Source: Stentor roeselii
Lineage: Eukaryota; Ciliophora; Heterotrichea; Heterotrichida; Stentoridae
Assembly (NCBI GenBank): GCA_006503475.1
Contig: RSEH01000070.1
Span: 62,001 to 126,000, forward strand
Length of the DNA stretch: 64,000 nt
Reading direction: 5' to 3'
The notes under the pieces were generated by a model, which was given only the letters and a program-made list of their open reading frames with translations, searched no databases and had not been told where the DNA came from. Numbering within the stretch: the stretch's first letter is position 1; every line of letters starts with the position of its first letter. A program made the translations under genes and the position numbers. Positions 1 through 9,559 of this stretch are shown piece by piece.

Positions 1-516
1 ACAACATCAAACCTCATGAAAATTCAGCTCTGGGACCGAGACGTGTTATCAGGAAACGATTTTATCTCAGAAGGCGTAGTAGATTTCAATGACATCGCTA
101 AAAAAGCCTGGGAAGAAAACAGTTCATCCTTCAAAACAGGTCCAAGCGACGACCTAAAAGAAAGAATGATGGGAAAAGAAAGCCACATCTTCTGGGTTCA
201 ATGCAAAGCAATAAACGACAACAGAGAAGAATACAACAGAGGTCGAGTCCTGATAAGTCTAGAGCTAGTCCCTAGATCAAAAGCCGAAAGCGTTCCAGTA
301 GGAGAAGGAAGAAGCGAGCCAAACGTTCATCCTTTTTTGCCTCCTCCGACAGGAAGGTTCCAGCTGAGTCTAAACCCTTGCAAGATGTACTTTCAACTAG
401 TAGGTCCTGAGTTCCGCACCAAATGTTGTCTTATTTTTTGCTGTTTACTCATGGTTCTCATCATGTTCTTAATTGTGCCCATTTTGATCAGTGATGAAAT
501 CAGTCGAATTCTTTAA
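1..516 (+). CDS. Ferlin-like C2-domain protein, C-terminal part (5' end outside window)
   Basis: This is the 3' end of a ferlin, a tail-anchored multi-C2 protein of Ca2+-regulated membrane fusion and repair. The frame is open to the first base, so the gene starts upstream. Visible parts are the end of the last C2 domain (QLWDRDVLSGNDFI), a conserved juxtamembrane block (PVGEGRSEPN, then PTGRF...NP) and a C-terminal transmembrane helix (about residues 140-160 from the first base) with a short tail. The same blocks occur in the same order at the end of the complete ferlin at 9560-13507, so the two are paralogues. Membrane anchoring is seen directly; the fusion role is family knowledge. It ends in TAA, 20 nt before the next start codon. 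Confidence 0.87.
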   Translation, partial: TTSNLMKIQLWDRDVLSGNDFISEGVVDFNDIAKKAWEENSSSFKTGPSDDLKERMMGKESHIFWVQCKAINDNREEYNRGRVLISLELVPRSKAESVPVGEGRSEPNVHPFLPPPTGRFQLSLNPCKMYFQLVGPEFRTKCCLIFCCLLMVLIMFLIVPILISDEISRIL

Positions 517-536
517 GATGATAATAACTAACCTGC

Positions 537-2438
537 ATGTCAGCCTTTAATAAAGCTTTTTCATCCTCGCAGCTCAGCAGTAGACTTGTGTTGGCCAAAG
601 GAATTAAAAAGAACCGTTCTTTTCAAAATATCAGCAGCCCGGACAGTCTTCCTAAAATCACTAATTTTTCGACTAGTCCTTCTGTGACTTCTACCCTTTT
701 GAACAGGGTGCAAAGAAGAAGGTCAGGGAATTCTGTTAATATCGACCCTAAACTCGCAGCAGAGGTCATCAAAAAGTACCTGCTGCCCATGTTTGAAAAT
801 TCTAGGATTTTCAGTGAAGATCTTCAAAGAAAACATCAGATGGGACTGGGTTTTCACTGTAAGGATTCTGGGAAAATTATGAAGGAAACGAATGTTTATT
901 GTGAACTTAAACTTAGTGAGAAACTTTCGAATGAACTTGAAAAAACGAACTGTTTACTTCAAACTGCTCAGCAAAGGGTTGATTTTTTTGAACAAGAAAA
1001 GTTTGAAATGCAGTCTGAAATCAGGTACTTGAAAGAAATAAATGAAACTTTAAATATCAACTATAACAGCTTCAGAGTTCAGTTAAACTCTTACTGTCAG
1101 AAGCTCCAGTCTTATGAAATGAAAATGTACATGATCCAGAAACAACTCGAGCATTATAAAGCACTTGATAAAGTAAATCAAGAAAAAATATCGAGTCTAT
1201 CACAGAACCTTCACAACGAGCGAAATCTTAACGATATCCGATTCAACCTTTGATTTTCTTTAACTTTTTCAAATAAAATTCGGTCAGAACTGGTTGCTTT
1301 CAGCCATTTGAACACCCTGAACATAATCGAGAACCAGATAATAAAAGACAAACTCGCCGCTTTAAACGACACTTTTTCCAATTTGATAGGAAAAAAAAGT
1401 GATTCTGAACAATCAGCTTATTTTTTTCATCTTTTTTGTGTTGCTGGAAAAACCCTTGAAAATGAGCTGAAAACAACTGAAAAAAATTACATTTCCACTG
1501 TTCTGATCAACGAAGAACTCAACAATCGGCTTGAAAATTTAACCAGTTCTAACACCCTGGTCATGAAAAACCAGGAAAAACTTCTAACACTTGCCCGGGA
1601 AAAAGTCCTGAACTACAAAAAAACCGTTGAAAGTCTCACACAAGACAGGGATAAATTCAAAACTCGCCTTGAAAGTCTTGAAAGTATTCACAAAAACATC
1701 AGTGAAGACTACGATAAACTTCGACTTAAGTTAAAACAAGCGAAATTTCGCGTTTTTAGTCAAGATTTAGAACAAATCTGCATCAACTGTCGCGAAATCT
1801 TTAAAGAAGATGAAAATTTTAACTGGTCTTGTAAAGTTCACACTTCGCAGTACTCGGAATTCTGGTGGTGTTGTGGAAAGGCTGAAAAAGAAGCTGTTGG
1901 GTGTAAAGTCTGCAAACATCAGTCAAGAGAAGGGGAAAAAGACAGAGAAAAAGAAGAAAAGACTGAAAAAAAACCTTTTTGTTCTGTATTTTTCATCTAG
2001 AGCTGTAAAAAAACAGGACATCATCCTGCTGACTGCCCAAAAGACCCTAACGGCAGGTCAAGTATTGAATATCTTGAAGAAATTCAAAGACTTGAAAGGA
2101 TTTCAAAGCAGAAACCTTGGAAGTTGCTGAGAAAGGACAAAACGTTAGACTTTGAAAAAAGCCATGCAAGTTTACATCAGAAGGTTAAGGATATTGTTAG
2201 TGACTCTGACTCTGCTGACTTTTTTGATGACTTTGAAGATCAGACAAATGAAAGATTTTTTGGTGATTTAATGGTACTCAAAGGAAATACGGTCTTTGAT
2301 GTGGAGGGGGTAAAATTTAGTCAGACTAGGCATAAAGTTGACCAGGAGGCATATTTTAGTCCAACTAATATGCATCAGATTAGAAAAACTCGGATTAAAA
2401 GGGCAAAGTCTAGAATTCAAACCAACCATAAATCATAA
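537..2438 (+). CDS. Coiled-coil protein with zinc-binding modules; one in-frame TGA and one 15-nt intron
   Basis: Not recognised as a named family. The first 715 nt encode a basic N-terminus and a long coiled coil, ending at an in-frame TGA (1251-1253). The same frame continues without stop for another 740 nt as coiled coil, then a zinc-binding-like block (CINC...C..H...WWCCGK...GC..C..H, about 1779-1925). A 15-nt intron at 1986-2000 removes a TAG; splicing creates a knuckle-like CSSCKKTGHHPADC. The tail is acidic then basic. No GT-AG intron of about 15 nt covers the TGA, so it may be readthrough, a base error, or a true stop. If it is a true stop, a second gene would have to begin at the first in-frame ATG, at 1563. 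I prefer one gene because frame, composition and coil continue. Confidence 0.55.
1986..2000 (+). other. 15-nt intron
   Basis: GTATTTTTCATCTAG, phase 0. It ends in the TAG that would otherwise stop the frame. Removal joins Cys-Ser to Ser-Cys and completes a C-x2-C...H...C zinc-knuckle-like motif. It has an A six bases from the 3' end, like most other introns in the window. Confidence 0.85.
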
Positions 2439-2536
2439 TCCTTACCTAGTATGTCTTATCTTAAAGCAGCCAACGCGTAATACCTCACATCTTTATCACT
2501 ATCCTTGCTCAACTCTTGCAAAACACTGCCTAATCC

Positions 2537-4194
2537 TTACTTTTTAAGCATAGAAATATCAGACTTCTTCGCTATTTCCTTCATAACTTTGCATAAAACA
2601 AGTCTAACATTAGCCACATTATCTTTCGCTGCAAAATAAATCATAGTAGACAACTGATCAACAGTTAAGTTGATCTTAGCCAAGCACTGAAGAATATTGA
2701 TTCGAATAATAGAGTTCTTTTGATGATAAACATCTTGAAGTTTCGGTAAAAGTTCAGCAGTAACCCATTCATCGCCTAAAACTTTAACAACTTCAGGCAA
2801 GGTATCAACTCCAGAAGTTCTAACTTCACTAATAGGGTCAAGCAAGAAGTTAAAGTAAATATCTTGCAAAGACCGAGTAAAAATCTCATCTCCAAGTACT
2901 TTGCAGATCTCAACACAAGCTCTTATCGCCGCTTCTCGCAGTCGCCATTGAGGAGAGTCCTTCGAAATGCTACTAAGAAGACTGACGACATTAGGAGAAA
3001 CCATATCAACGCCTATCGCAGTTACAAGTTTTCCAAGTCCTTGAATCATGCTGAGCTTCACTTCAACGTGTTCATCTGAAAGAAGCTGAAGGACTATTGG
3101 GACGAGTTTCGTACTTGCAAAGTCTTTTCCTAGAGAATTGCTCAGGTCGGGTAAGGCCATTGCGCAGTTTTTTTTCACTTTGGGAGGAAGAGAGTTGTCT
3201 GAAACAACTGACTCGATTGTCGGGAAGACCAGGGCTTGGACGCGGTCTCGTGAAATGAAGTGAAGAGTTGATTTTAATGAGTCTAAAGCTACTGTTTTCA
3301 CGTCGGCTTCGTTGTCACGAAGTAACTGGACAAAGGTTTGGATTAGGGAACTCTCGGTTATGTCTCGGCCTAAAGCTTCTGCTACTGATGGGAACTTTTG
3401 GGCGAAGTGGTAACGGACTTTCCAGCTCTTGTCGTCTCCAACTAGGAGGATCAGGGGAAGGGTGTGAAGCTTGTTTTCTTCTTTGCTTAGAAGCTTGGCT
3501 ACGTCGATTAAACTGTCGATGCATAGAGTACGCACTTGGTCTTGCTCGTCTTGAACTAGGTTTCTGAGGTCGTGGTTGAAATCAGAGACAAGATAAGGTT
3601 TTTCCAGTACCTTCGCAAATCTTCTCATTTCAATAACAGCAGCACGTCGAACCATCGGAGTTTCTTCATGACTGAGTTCAAGAAACCTACTTCTAAGTTT
3701 TTCTTTATTCCCTCCAGACCGTGGATAAGCCGAAGCAAACAAGGAACAAGCAGAGACCCTAGCAGAGAAGTTTTCAGCTGATGCAAGTTTCAGCACGATG
3801 GGTACAAAAAGCCCTGTGATTTCGCTGTCAGAAAGCGACTTCGATATCTCATTCAGCGTCTTTGTTGCTTGATCACGGACGACTGTCTCGTCCAAGCCCG
3901 CCAGAGTCTCTAATAATGAAAGCAAAGGTCCTGGAGAACTTTGAACGAAATGGTAAAGGTCGCCTAAAGACTCTGCCAGGGCAAATAAAACTTCTTCGCC
4001 TTCGGAAAGAATCAGGTCTAATTAGATTTACTTGAGAGGAAGGGCAAGAGATGGGATTTTACGTTGTCGCTTCCTAGAACTGTTGCTATTATACGAAGAC
4101 GGTGAATGCTGTTCACTTTTATGTAGGTCTCGTCGCTTGATAACTCTTCCTTTAGTAAGTCTAAGGCACTTAGGTCTGTGTGTGGATTACCCAT
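2537..4194 (-). CDS. PPP2R1A: Protein phosphatase 2A scaffold (A) subunit, HEAT repeats
   Basis: This is the PP2A structural subunit, the HEAT-repeat scaffold that carries the catalytic C and regulatory B subunits. It is 547 aa after splicing, close to the usual 580-590. Family landmarks are seen in order: HLLPFLS near residue 50, EEVLFALAESLG, ETVVRDQA, PMVRRAA, DKSWKVRYHFAQKF and VANVRLVLCKV near the C-terminus. The start ATG (4194-4192) and first 54 codons lie beyond a tiny intron at 4018-4031. Without splicing the conserved first HEAT repeat would be lost. It converges on the coiled-coil gene at 537-2438, with 98 nt between stops. The intron is 14 nt as written. Confidence 0.94.
4018..4031 (-). 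other. 14-nt intron (shorter than the usual 15)
   Basis: On the minus strand GTAAATCTAATTAG lies between codon 54 plus one base and the rest of the PP2A-A frame. Only removal of 14 nt keeps both sides in the conserved HEAT frame. TA followed by five bases at the 3' end matches the 15-nt introns, so the missing base lies between donor and branch region. A one-base deletion in the assembly is the main alternative. Confidence 0.75.
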
Positions 4195-4497
4195 TATGGA
4201 ATATTATTAGAGTATGGCTGTTCAGGATGAAAAGGATATTTAAAATACTAACTAGTAGAAAACAAGAAATAGTATCATCAATACAATTCAATAAAATTAC
4301 TATGAATTTCGTTATTTGAAAGATAAGGTTACATAGTCTAATCTGAATTTATTTGAATCATGTAAAGTATTCTTAAATTTTCAATTAAACAAAAAATCAA
4401 TATTTACCTATTCACTGTTCAACCTAAACCGAAAATTCCAAAAAACCATCTCTCAATCTTTAACTAGTTATTCTAAATGGCGGAAATATAAACTAAA
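4195..4497. other. AT-rich intergenic stretch
   Basis: About 300 nt lie between the divergent starts of PP2A-A and the small gene at 4498. I see no conserved coding frame or RNA gene. It probably carries the upstream regions of both genes. Confidence 0.5.
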
Positions 4498-4998
4498 ATG
4501 CAAAGATTTTCAGAAGAGGATACGAACACCTCATCACATAAAAAGATCTACAAAGCAATTCGAACCCGAAAATCAACAACCCAAGGATCTTCCCCAACTC
4601 CAAAAAGACAATATTTGCAAAGTCCATCTAAAGCTCAAGCCAACCCTTCTCCATCAGCAGCAACTCAAGTATTACATCCAAAAGAAGACTTCCAGTCCTC
4701 AGGGAAGCGTGGGCAGTTGCCAGAAGGTGTAAAAGTTCTGAAATATCTAAAAAAATCAGAAAAACAAAGAAAAACCCAAAAATCAATAATTTTCTTCGAT
4801 GGGGAAAAAACAAGTGAAAAATTCTCAGTTTTCGATGAAAATCTTTATTTAAGCAACGCGAGTGTCCTTCAGTCAGACCACGACCTAGACGACTACAGCA
4901 CATCAGTGACACAAATGAAGATGTGCAAAGCGATGTTAGAGCAAGAACTAGAAGCAGCTTTTTCAGACCTGGTATTAATTAAAACAACTGAAAATTAG
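4498..4998 (+). CDS. Hypothetical 166-aa basic protein
   Basis: Not recognised. The frame encodes a Ser/Thr/Lys/Gln-rich, probably disordered N-terminal half (about residues 1-85) and a more acidic end with a short helical stretch (MKMCKAMLEQELEAAFSDL). The start has an A-rich context (aactaaaATG), as in the neighbours. It ends in TAG, 11 nt from the POC1 stop on the other strand. That tight convergent spacing is typical of real genes here, but no domain supports a function. Confidence 0.5.
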   Translation: MQRFSEEDTNTSSHKKIYKAIRTRKSTTQGSSPTPKRQYLQSPSKAQANPSPSAATQVLHPKEDFQSSGKRGQLPEGVKVLKYLKKSEKQRKTQKSIIFFDGEKTSEKFSVFDENLYLSNASVLQSDHDLDDYSTSVTQMKMCKAMLEQELEAAFSDLVLIKTTEN

Positions 4999-5009
4999 AG
5001 TAAGGTTAA

Positions 5010-6389
5010 TTACTTATTCAGAGACTTTTTAGCTAAGGTCTCCGAAAGCATCATTACATGGTCTTCGAATCTAGTGAACCGTTGCTCAAGTATCATTAAA
5101 GTTTTCGTCACCAAATCTAGTTGCCCGACGATTTTATCAATGGTCAAGTTGACCTCTTCAGGTACCTCTGAACTCCGACCTTTCTGCACTTTTTCAATAT
5201 TTTCCCTGATTTCTTCCACTACAACTTTCTGACTATTAACACTTTCCTTGAAAGGCTCAAGAACTTCAGACACTTCAATCATTTTTTTTCCTTCAGCAAG
5301 ATTTCGACTAACATTTTTTTTTTCAATTTCCTGATTTTTTTTGACAGGTTTTTCAAATTTCTCTACTTTTTCATTTTTTTCGAAGGATTTTTCAGTTCTT
5401 TCATTTTTTTTCCCTTTTTTCGGCATTTCGATTACGTTTTCTTCAGTTTTTTCCATGTTGCTTTTCCAGACCATGATACGTGAGTCAATCCCTCCGCTGA
5501 CGAAGAAGTCTCCAGTGCTTGAGAATTGAACAGCGGTGGCATTTCGCTCATGGCCGTAAAGAGTGTAAAGGATTTGCCCTTGTCTTAAGTCCCAGATCTT
5601 TAAAGTCGCATCTGCTGAGGCGCTGAGCAAAAACATTCCGCTTGGGTGGAAGCTGATTGAATTCACGCTGTCTGCGTGGGCGTCGTAGTGCTGAAGTAAT
5701 CTTGAACTACGCACGTCCCAGATCTTCACCTTCTGGTCTGTGCTTGCACCTGCTACGCAGGTGCCGTCTGGGTGGAACCTCACGCAATTCACACTTGCTC
5801 GGTGATCGGTAAATGTTGATATACAGTCTTTTTGACCTAGGTCCCAAAGTTTTACCATTTTGTCGTCACTTCCTGAAACCACCATTCTTCCGTCGGGACT
5901 GAACCTAGAAGACTTGATCCAATTAGTATGTCCAATCATCGAGAACTGAAACTTCCTATCAACAACAGTCCAAACCTTAAGACACTTATCATCCGAGCTA
6001 GTCAACAAAAGACTTCCATCACAAGAAAAATTGACACTTCTAACAGCAGCAGAGTGTCCCTTCAAGATATTATTTTTCCCTTCAGCTCCATTTTTCCAAA
6101 GTCTGACAGTATGATCCTTCGAAGCAGTGGCGATGAGGTCTCCACCAGGATTATAACACGCTTCAGTGATGCCTCCTTTATGTCCAGCGAACGTGTAAGG
6201 TCTTTTTTCCGGCTTAAAGTGCCAGACATGCACAGTGGAATCATCAGACGAAGACAAGACTTGCTTATGCTCCGGGTGAAAGTCGACAGAGGTAATAACT
6301 GCCCGATGTCCCTGGAAGGTTCTTTGCAGTTGAGGATCCGAAACACTGCACTTGAGTCTACCCGCTTCAAACTAACTAGGGCTTACCAT
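5010..6389 (-). CDS. POC1: POC1 centriolar WD40 protein
   Basis: Proteome-of-centriole protein 1, needed for centriole and basal-body stability. After splicing it is 454 aa. Seven WD40 repeats fill about residues 18-305, each ending in a W-D/W-K-like motif (VHVWH, VRLWK, LKVWT, VKLWD, VKIWD, LKIWD, IMVWK). A Lys/Glu-rich linker follows, then the C-terminal POC1 coil (QLDLVTKTLMILEQRF). The first coding exon is only the ATG (6389-6387). A 15-nt intron follows and exon 2 then reads F-E-A-G...DPQLQRTFQGHRAV, which restores the family's first repeat (compare the ...F-K-G-H-R-D start of animal POC1). The ATG is 9 nt after the stop of the DHHC gene on the same strand. Confidence 0.94.
6372..6386 (-). 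other. 15-nt intron directly after the start codon
   Basis: On the minus strand ATG is followed at once by GTAAGCCCTAGTTAG, then TTTGAAGCG in the POC1 frame. The intron contains an in-frame TAG, so the N-terminal extension is only reachable by splicing. Confidence 0.87.
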
Positions 6390-6398
6390 TTAAATTAT

Positions 6399-6941
6399 TT
6401 ACCTTTTAATCTCGATCGTGAAAACGAAGAACAGGGAAAAGATGAAGAATCCGAAGATTGATGAAAGAAATAAGTAAAAACAAAGAAGGTTGTTTTTTGC
6501 AATGCACTTACCGGTGAATATGCAGTGATGGTCTAAGTTCTTCATGCAGAGATCGCATTCTTCGCAGTGATCGATGGACTTGTCTCGGATTATTAGGCAC
6601 TTGGAACAGAATGTTGATGAACCTGTTGTGTCTTCTTCGAGGTCTGATAAGTTGTCACGGAGGACGATTCCTGGGTCTTTTAATGCGGTTATCGTGTAGG
6701 ATAGTAAACATGTGATTATTAGGATTGTTCCTGCTATTGATGAGTATAACTTCATTTTTGGAACTATGTAGATTAAGTAACCGGTTAGGATCATTACTAT
6801 TATTGGAATCACGCAGAGGTTGAAAACCCAGTGAGGGCCGATTACAATAAATAGTGAATCGTTTAGGAAAATGCAGTAGCAGTTTCCAAGAGATGTAAAA
6901 GTTGATCTTTTGATATGGCTGATCCTTCCCTCAGAGTCCAT
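6399..6941 (-). CDS. DHHC-type protein S-acyltransferase, short form
   Basis: Zinc-dependent palmitoyltransferase of internal membranes or the plasma membrane. It is 180 aa. Two hydrophobic segments (about residues 33-60 and 68-92) precede the cysteine-rich domain, about 111-157: FCSKC...HCEECDLC...LDHHCIFTGKC. The catalytic DHHC is intact, but the usual P-W after it is I-F. One more membrane segment (about 153-176) follows and the protein stops at E-I-K-R. Most family members have four segments and a cytosolic tail, so this one appears to lack the last segment. The stop is 9 nt upstream of the POC1 ATG and no 15-nt intron can extend it. Confidence 0.83.
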   Translation of the reverse strand: MDSEGRISHIKRSTFTSLGNCYCIFLNDSLFIVIGPHWVFNLCVIPIIVMILTGYLIYIVPKMKLYSSIAGTILIITCLLSYTITALKDPGIVLRDNLSDLEEDTTGSSTFCSKCLIIRDKSIDHCEECDLCMKNLDHHCIFTGKCIAKNNLLCFYLFLSSIFGFFIFSLFFVFTIEIKR

Positions 6942-7303
6942 TTATAAGGTGGTAGTAAATTAATAAGGTTAATTATTTTTACAAATTTTTATTATTTTCC
7001 TGAGTTCTCAAATGACCAATTTTCATAAATGACAATTTCCAAAATGATTATTGAACCTTTTCAGAAGAATGATTAACTAATCCCTCAGGTTTATGGCTTA
7101 TATTATTAAATCCAATTTTTCATAAATGACAATTTCCAAACAATTATTGAACCTTTTCATAAGAATGATTATCTGATTCTATCATGTTTTTAACTAATCT
7201 AATTAAAGTATTATTTCAACTTCCGATCATGAAAAAACAGTCAAATCTATGATTTTTCCTATCAAACTTTAATATCCACTAAATTTTGATGCTCAGTGTA
7301 TAA
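6942..7303. other. Intergenic region with an imperfect direct repeat
   Basis: Between divergent starts. A block of about 62 nt starting at 7017 (ccaatttTCATAAATGACAA...) recurs at 7112 with few changes. No coding frame is supported. Confidence 0.5.
7017..7174. repeat. Two-copy direct repeat, about 62 nt, spaced 95 nt
   Basis: Both copies contain TCATAAATGACAATTTCC, then ATTATTGAACCTTTTCA and AAGAATGATTA. They lie in the region between the DHHC gene and the coiled-coil gene at 7304. Function unknown. Confidence 0.75.
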
Positions 7304-8113
7304 ATGAGACGTCAGGTCTTACTAACATCAGTAAAACCTCTTACAGAGGACTTTGCATCTAAAGTCCTTGAACTTGAAGCTGAACTAGTTCAAGCCTGGT
7401 CCCTCGACTCCCTGCGTTCTCTACTTGAGCTCTACTCAGTAATGACTACTTAGCAAGCCATAGAATTCTACGAGTCGAAAGGAGACACGAAGTATCATTT
7501 CTACCAAGAAAAAATGAGGTCTTTGTTAGAAAAGCAGAATTTCTATATTCCCAAAGCCTCAAGCACCCCAAACAGTCCCAAAAACAGAGACCTAAGCCAG
7601 CATCGCGAAGCAGACCAACGAATAAAACAACACGAATTCAATTGCAACCGTCTTTCTCAAGAAGTTTCCTCCAACCTCTTCAACCAAGACTCCCTTCTCT
7701 CACTAAAGCTAAAAAACCGTCAATCAAAGTTAACTTCTCCAAAGATAAAATCAACTAAAAACCATTTCAGAAAAAGCAAGACCTTCAGATTTGAAGCAGC
7801 AAGTTCCGAAAGCGAAAGCGAAAAGTCAGGAGGATTAGGCATCAGCAAGAACAACGAAGCCTTTGAAAGCAAATTGGAAGACGTCATAGAAAGATTCATC
7901 TTCGAAAAGATGCAGAAAAGCAAGGAGATCAGAAAAAAGTACAAAGAAGAAATCGGACAAGTTCTTAAAATGCAAGGAGGCTGTTTGATTGAGAAAATCG
8001 TCGAACAAATGCGAAGCGACATGAAAGAAGAGATAAGAAAAGCTGAAAAGCACCTGGAAAACGAGAGAAAAGCAGAAATCGTAAAAATCAAGCAATCTTT
8101 AAAGAAGTTTTAA
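7304..8113 (+). CDS. Hypothetical coiled-coil protein with a 15-nt intron
   Basis: Not recognised. Spliced product 264 aa. Exon 1 (7304-7438, 45 codons) encodes a helical start (VKPLTEDFASKVLELEAELV). A 15-nt intron follows at 7439-7453, and exon 2 continues the same helical domain (QAIEFYESKGDTKYHFYQEK). The middle is Ser/Lys-rich and probably disordered. The last 80 residues form a charged coiled coil. The start is supported by the A-rich context and by continuity across the intron. It is followed after 14 nt by the next gene on the same strand, also a coiled-coil protein, but a shared job is only a guess. Confidence 0.78.
7439..7453 (+). other. 15-nt intron
   Basis: GTAATGACTACTTAG, phase 0, between TCA and CAA. 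It contains the only in-frame stop between the ATG at 7304 and the end of the gene. Confidence 0.85.
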
Positions 8114-8127
8114 TGTTTTTATTATAA

Positions 8128-9504
8128 ATGGTCGAACAGAAACTGTCTAGAGACTCGAAACAAAGAGAAAGAATCACTCTGGACACTGTCATACCTCCTT
8201 TACCTGACAAGTCTGAAAGACTTCTTCCTCCTGATGAAGACCGATACGAAAAAGACCTAAAAGCATTCGACGCGACTCTTGCAAAACTTCGCGAAAACAA
8301 AAAAAACATCAAAGAACAGATCAAAGAAAAAAAAGAAGGCGGAAAAATCAACAACTCCTCAGTTTCCGCGAGAGTCTTCATCGACGAAAACTTCAAAATC
8401 AGGAAGGAAAAGGTAGAGACTATCAAAAAACTTAAAAATGAGGTTGAACTACTCAAAAGAGAGTTTTTTGTCATGGTTGACGACCAGAAAAAACTTCGAC
8501 TTCGTTTAAAAATCTTCGACAGGGCAAAAACTGAAGAAAAAATCGCTTTGATCCAAAATAAAATCGAAACCACGACACTGACTTTGCAAGAAGAGAAAAA
8601 AATGATAACAGAGCTGAGTTCTTTACAGGCTTCTCTTCCGTTGATCAGTCAACATACAAGTCGATCGAAAAAAATCGATGAAAATAAAACGAGACAAGAA
8701 ACTTTAAAGGCTCAGATAACGGTTTTAAATGAAGAAATAGAAAAAATCACTGAAAATATCGAGATTGCGAAAAGTCAGAAAGCAAGTTCTAAAGAAGAGA
8801 GGAATAATGAGATACCTCTGCTGATTAAAGAGGAAAAAGACCTGGAAAATGAGATAAAAGCGCTTAAGGCTGATAAGAAGAAGATGATTGAAGAGTTGAA
8901 AGAAAAAAGATACGCTTTTAATAAACAAGTTAATGAAATCAAGCAGATTGAGTGGATGATTAAAATTAAAAATAGACTCATTGAACAGGATAAACGAAAA
9001 GTATTACTTAAAGATGAAAAGAAAATGAAAATCGACCAGGAAATAAAAAAATGTGATGTTTTTATCTCGTATCTCTTGAAATTCATTACAAAAGAAGCTC
9101 AAGAGCAGGAAAAACAAGAAAATCCCTGCCAAAAAACTGAAATGATGATAAAAGAAAGTAAAGAATTTTTCGGGAAAGTTGAAAAGAAGCACAAAAAAAA
9201 GGGGAAGTTCAAAAACTTCAAAAAAAATGAATTTTTTAGTGATCAGCCTATTGACCTGCTGAACTTCTTTTCACTTCATGACATTAAACTACCGATTTCG
9301 ACTGAAGAGTTGAAAGAATCAATAAACCAGCTTCAAATGAAGAAGCAGGACTTGATGACTTGCAAGTCAAAACAAACCGAGTCGGACACTGAAACTTTTG
9401 AAACATTTTCGGAAAGGAAAATATCTGAAGACTTATTGAATCCAATAAACTCACCAAGGGAAAAAGATTTAAAGGGAAGTGGGAAGATCTTATCGGAATT
9501 TTAA
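8128..9504 (+). CDS. Long coiled-coil protein, BFR1 / proton-pump-interactor-like
   Basis: 458 aa, mostly coiled coil (about residues 40-320). The block I-N-K-I-E-T-T-T-L-T-L-Q-E-E-K-K-M near residues 145-165, followed by a repeat of basic and acidic heptads, resembles the core of BFR1 (ribosome/mRNP-associated in fungi) and plant proton-pump interactors. That assignment rests on pattern, not a search. A Lys-rich linker and an acidic Ser-rich tail complete it. The start at 8128 is 14 nt after the previous stop. Generic coiled coil is the alternative. Confidence 0.75.
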   Translation: MVEQKLSRDSKQRERITLDTVIPPLPDKSERLLPPDEDRYEKDLKAFDATLAKLRENKKNIKEQIKEKKEGGKINNSSVSARVFIDENFKIRKEKVETIKKLKNEVELLKREFFVMVDDQKKLRLRLKIFDRAKTEEKIALIQNKIETTTLTLQEEKKMITELSSLQASLPLISQHTSRSKKIDENKTRQETLKAQITVLNEEIEKITENIEIAKSQKASSKEERNNEIPLLIKEEKDLENEIKALKADKKKMIEELKEKRYAFNKQVNEIKQIEWMIKIKNRLIEQDKRKVLLKDEKKMKIDQEIKKCDVFISYLLKFITKEAQEQEKQENPCQKTEMMIKESKEFFGKVEKKHKKKGKFKNFKKNEFFSDQPIDLLNFFSLHDIKLPISTEELKESINQLQMKKQDLMTCKSKQTESDTETFETFSERKISEDLLNPINSPREKDLKGSGKILSEF

Positions 9505-9559
9505 AACTTGAAAGTAGTTGATTTAAATCTTTTAATGGCTATTTTAAGATTTTATTATA

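Noticed and set aside
1251-1253. Evidence for UGA=Trp (Blepharisma-type code)
   Set aside because: TGA ends at least four well-supported frames (14676, 36100, 55841, 57643 genes) and is otherwise absent from coding regions; the TGA in the OXR1-like gene lies in an intron.
8725-9192. Several Phe/Leu-rich minus-strand frames resembling membrane proteins
   Set aside because: They are mirror images of the Lys/Glu-rich coiled-coil gene on the plus strand.
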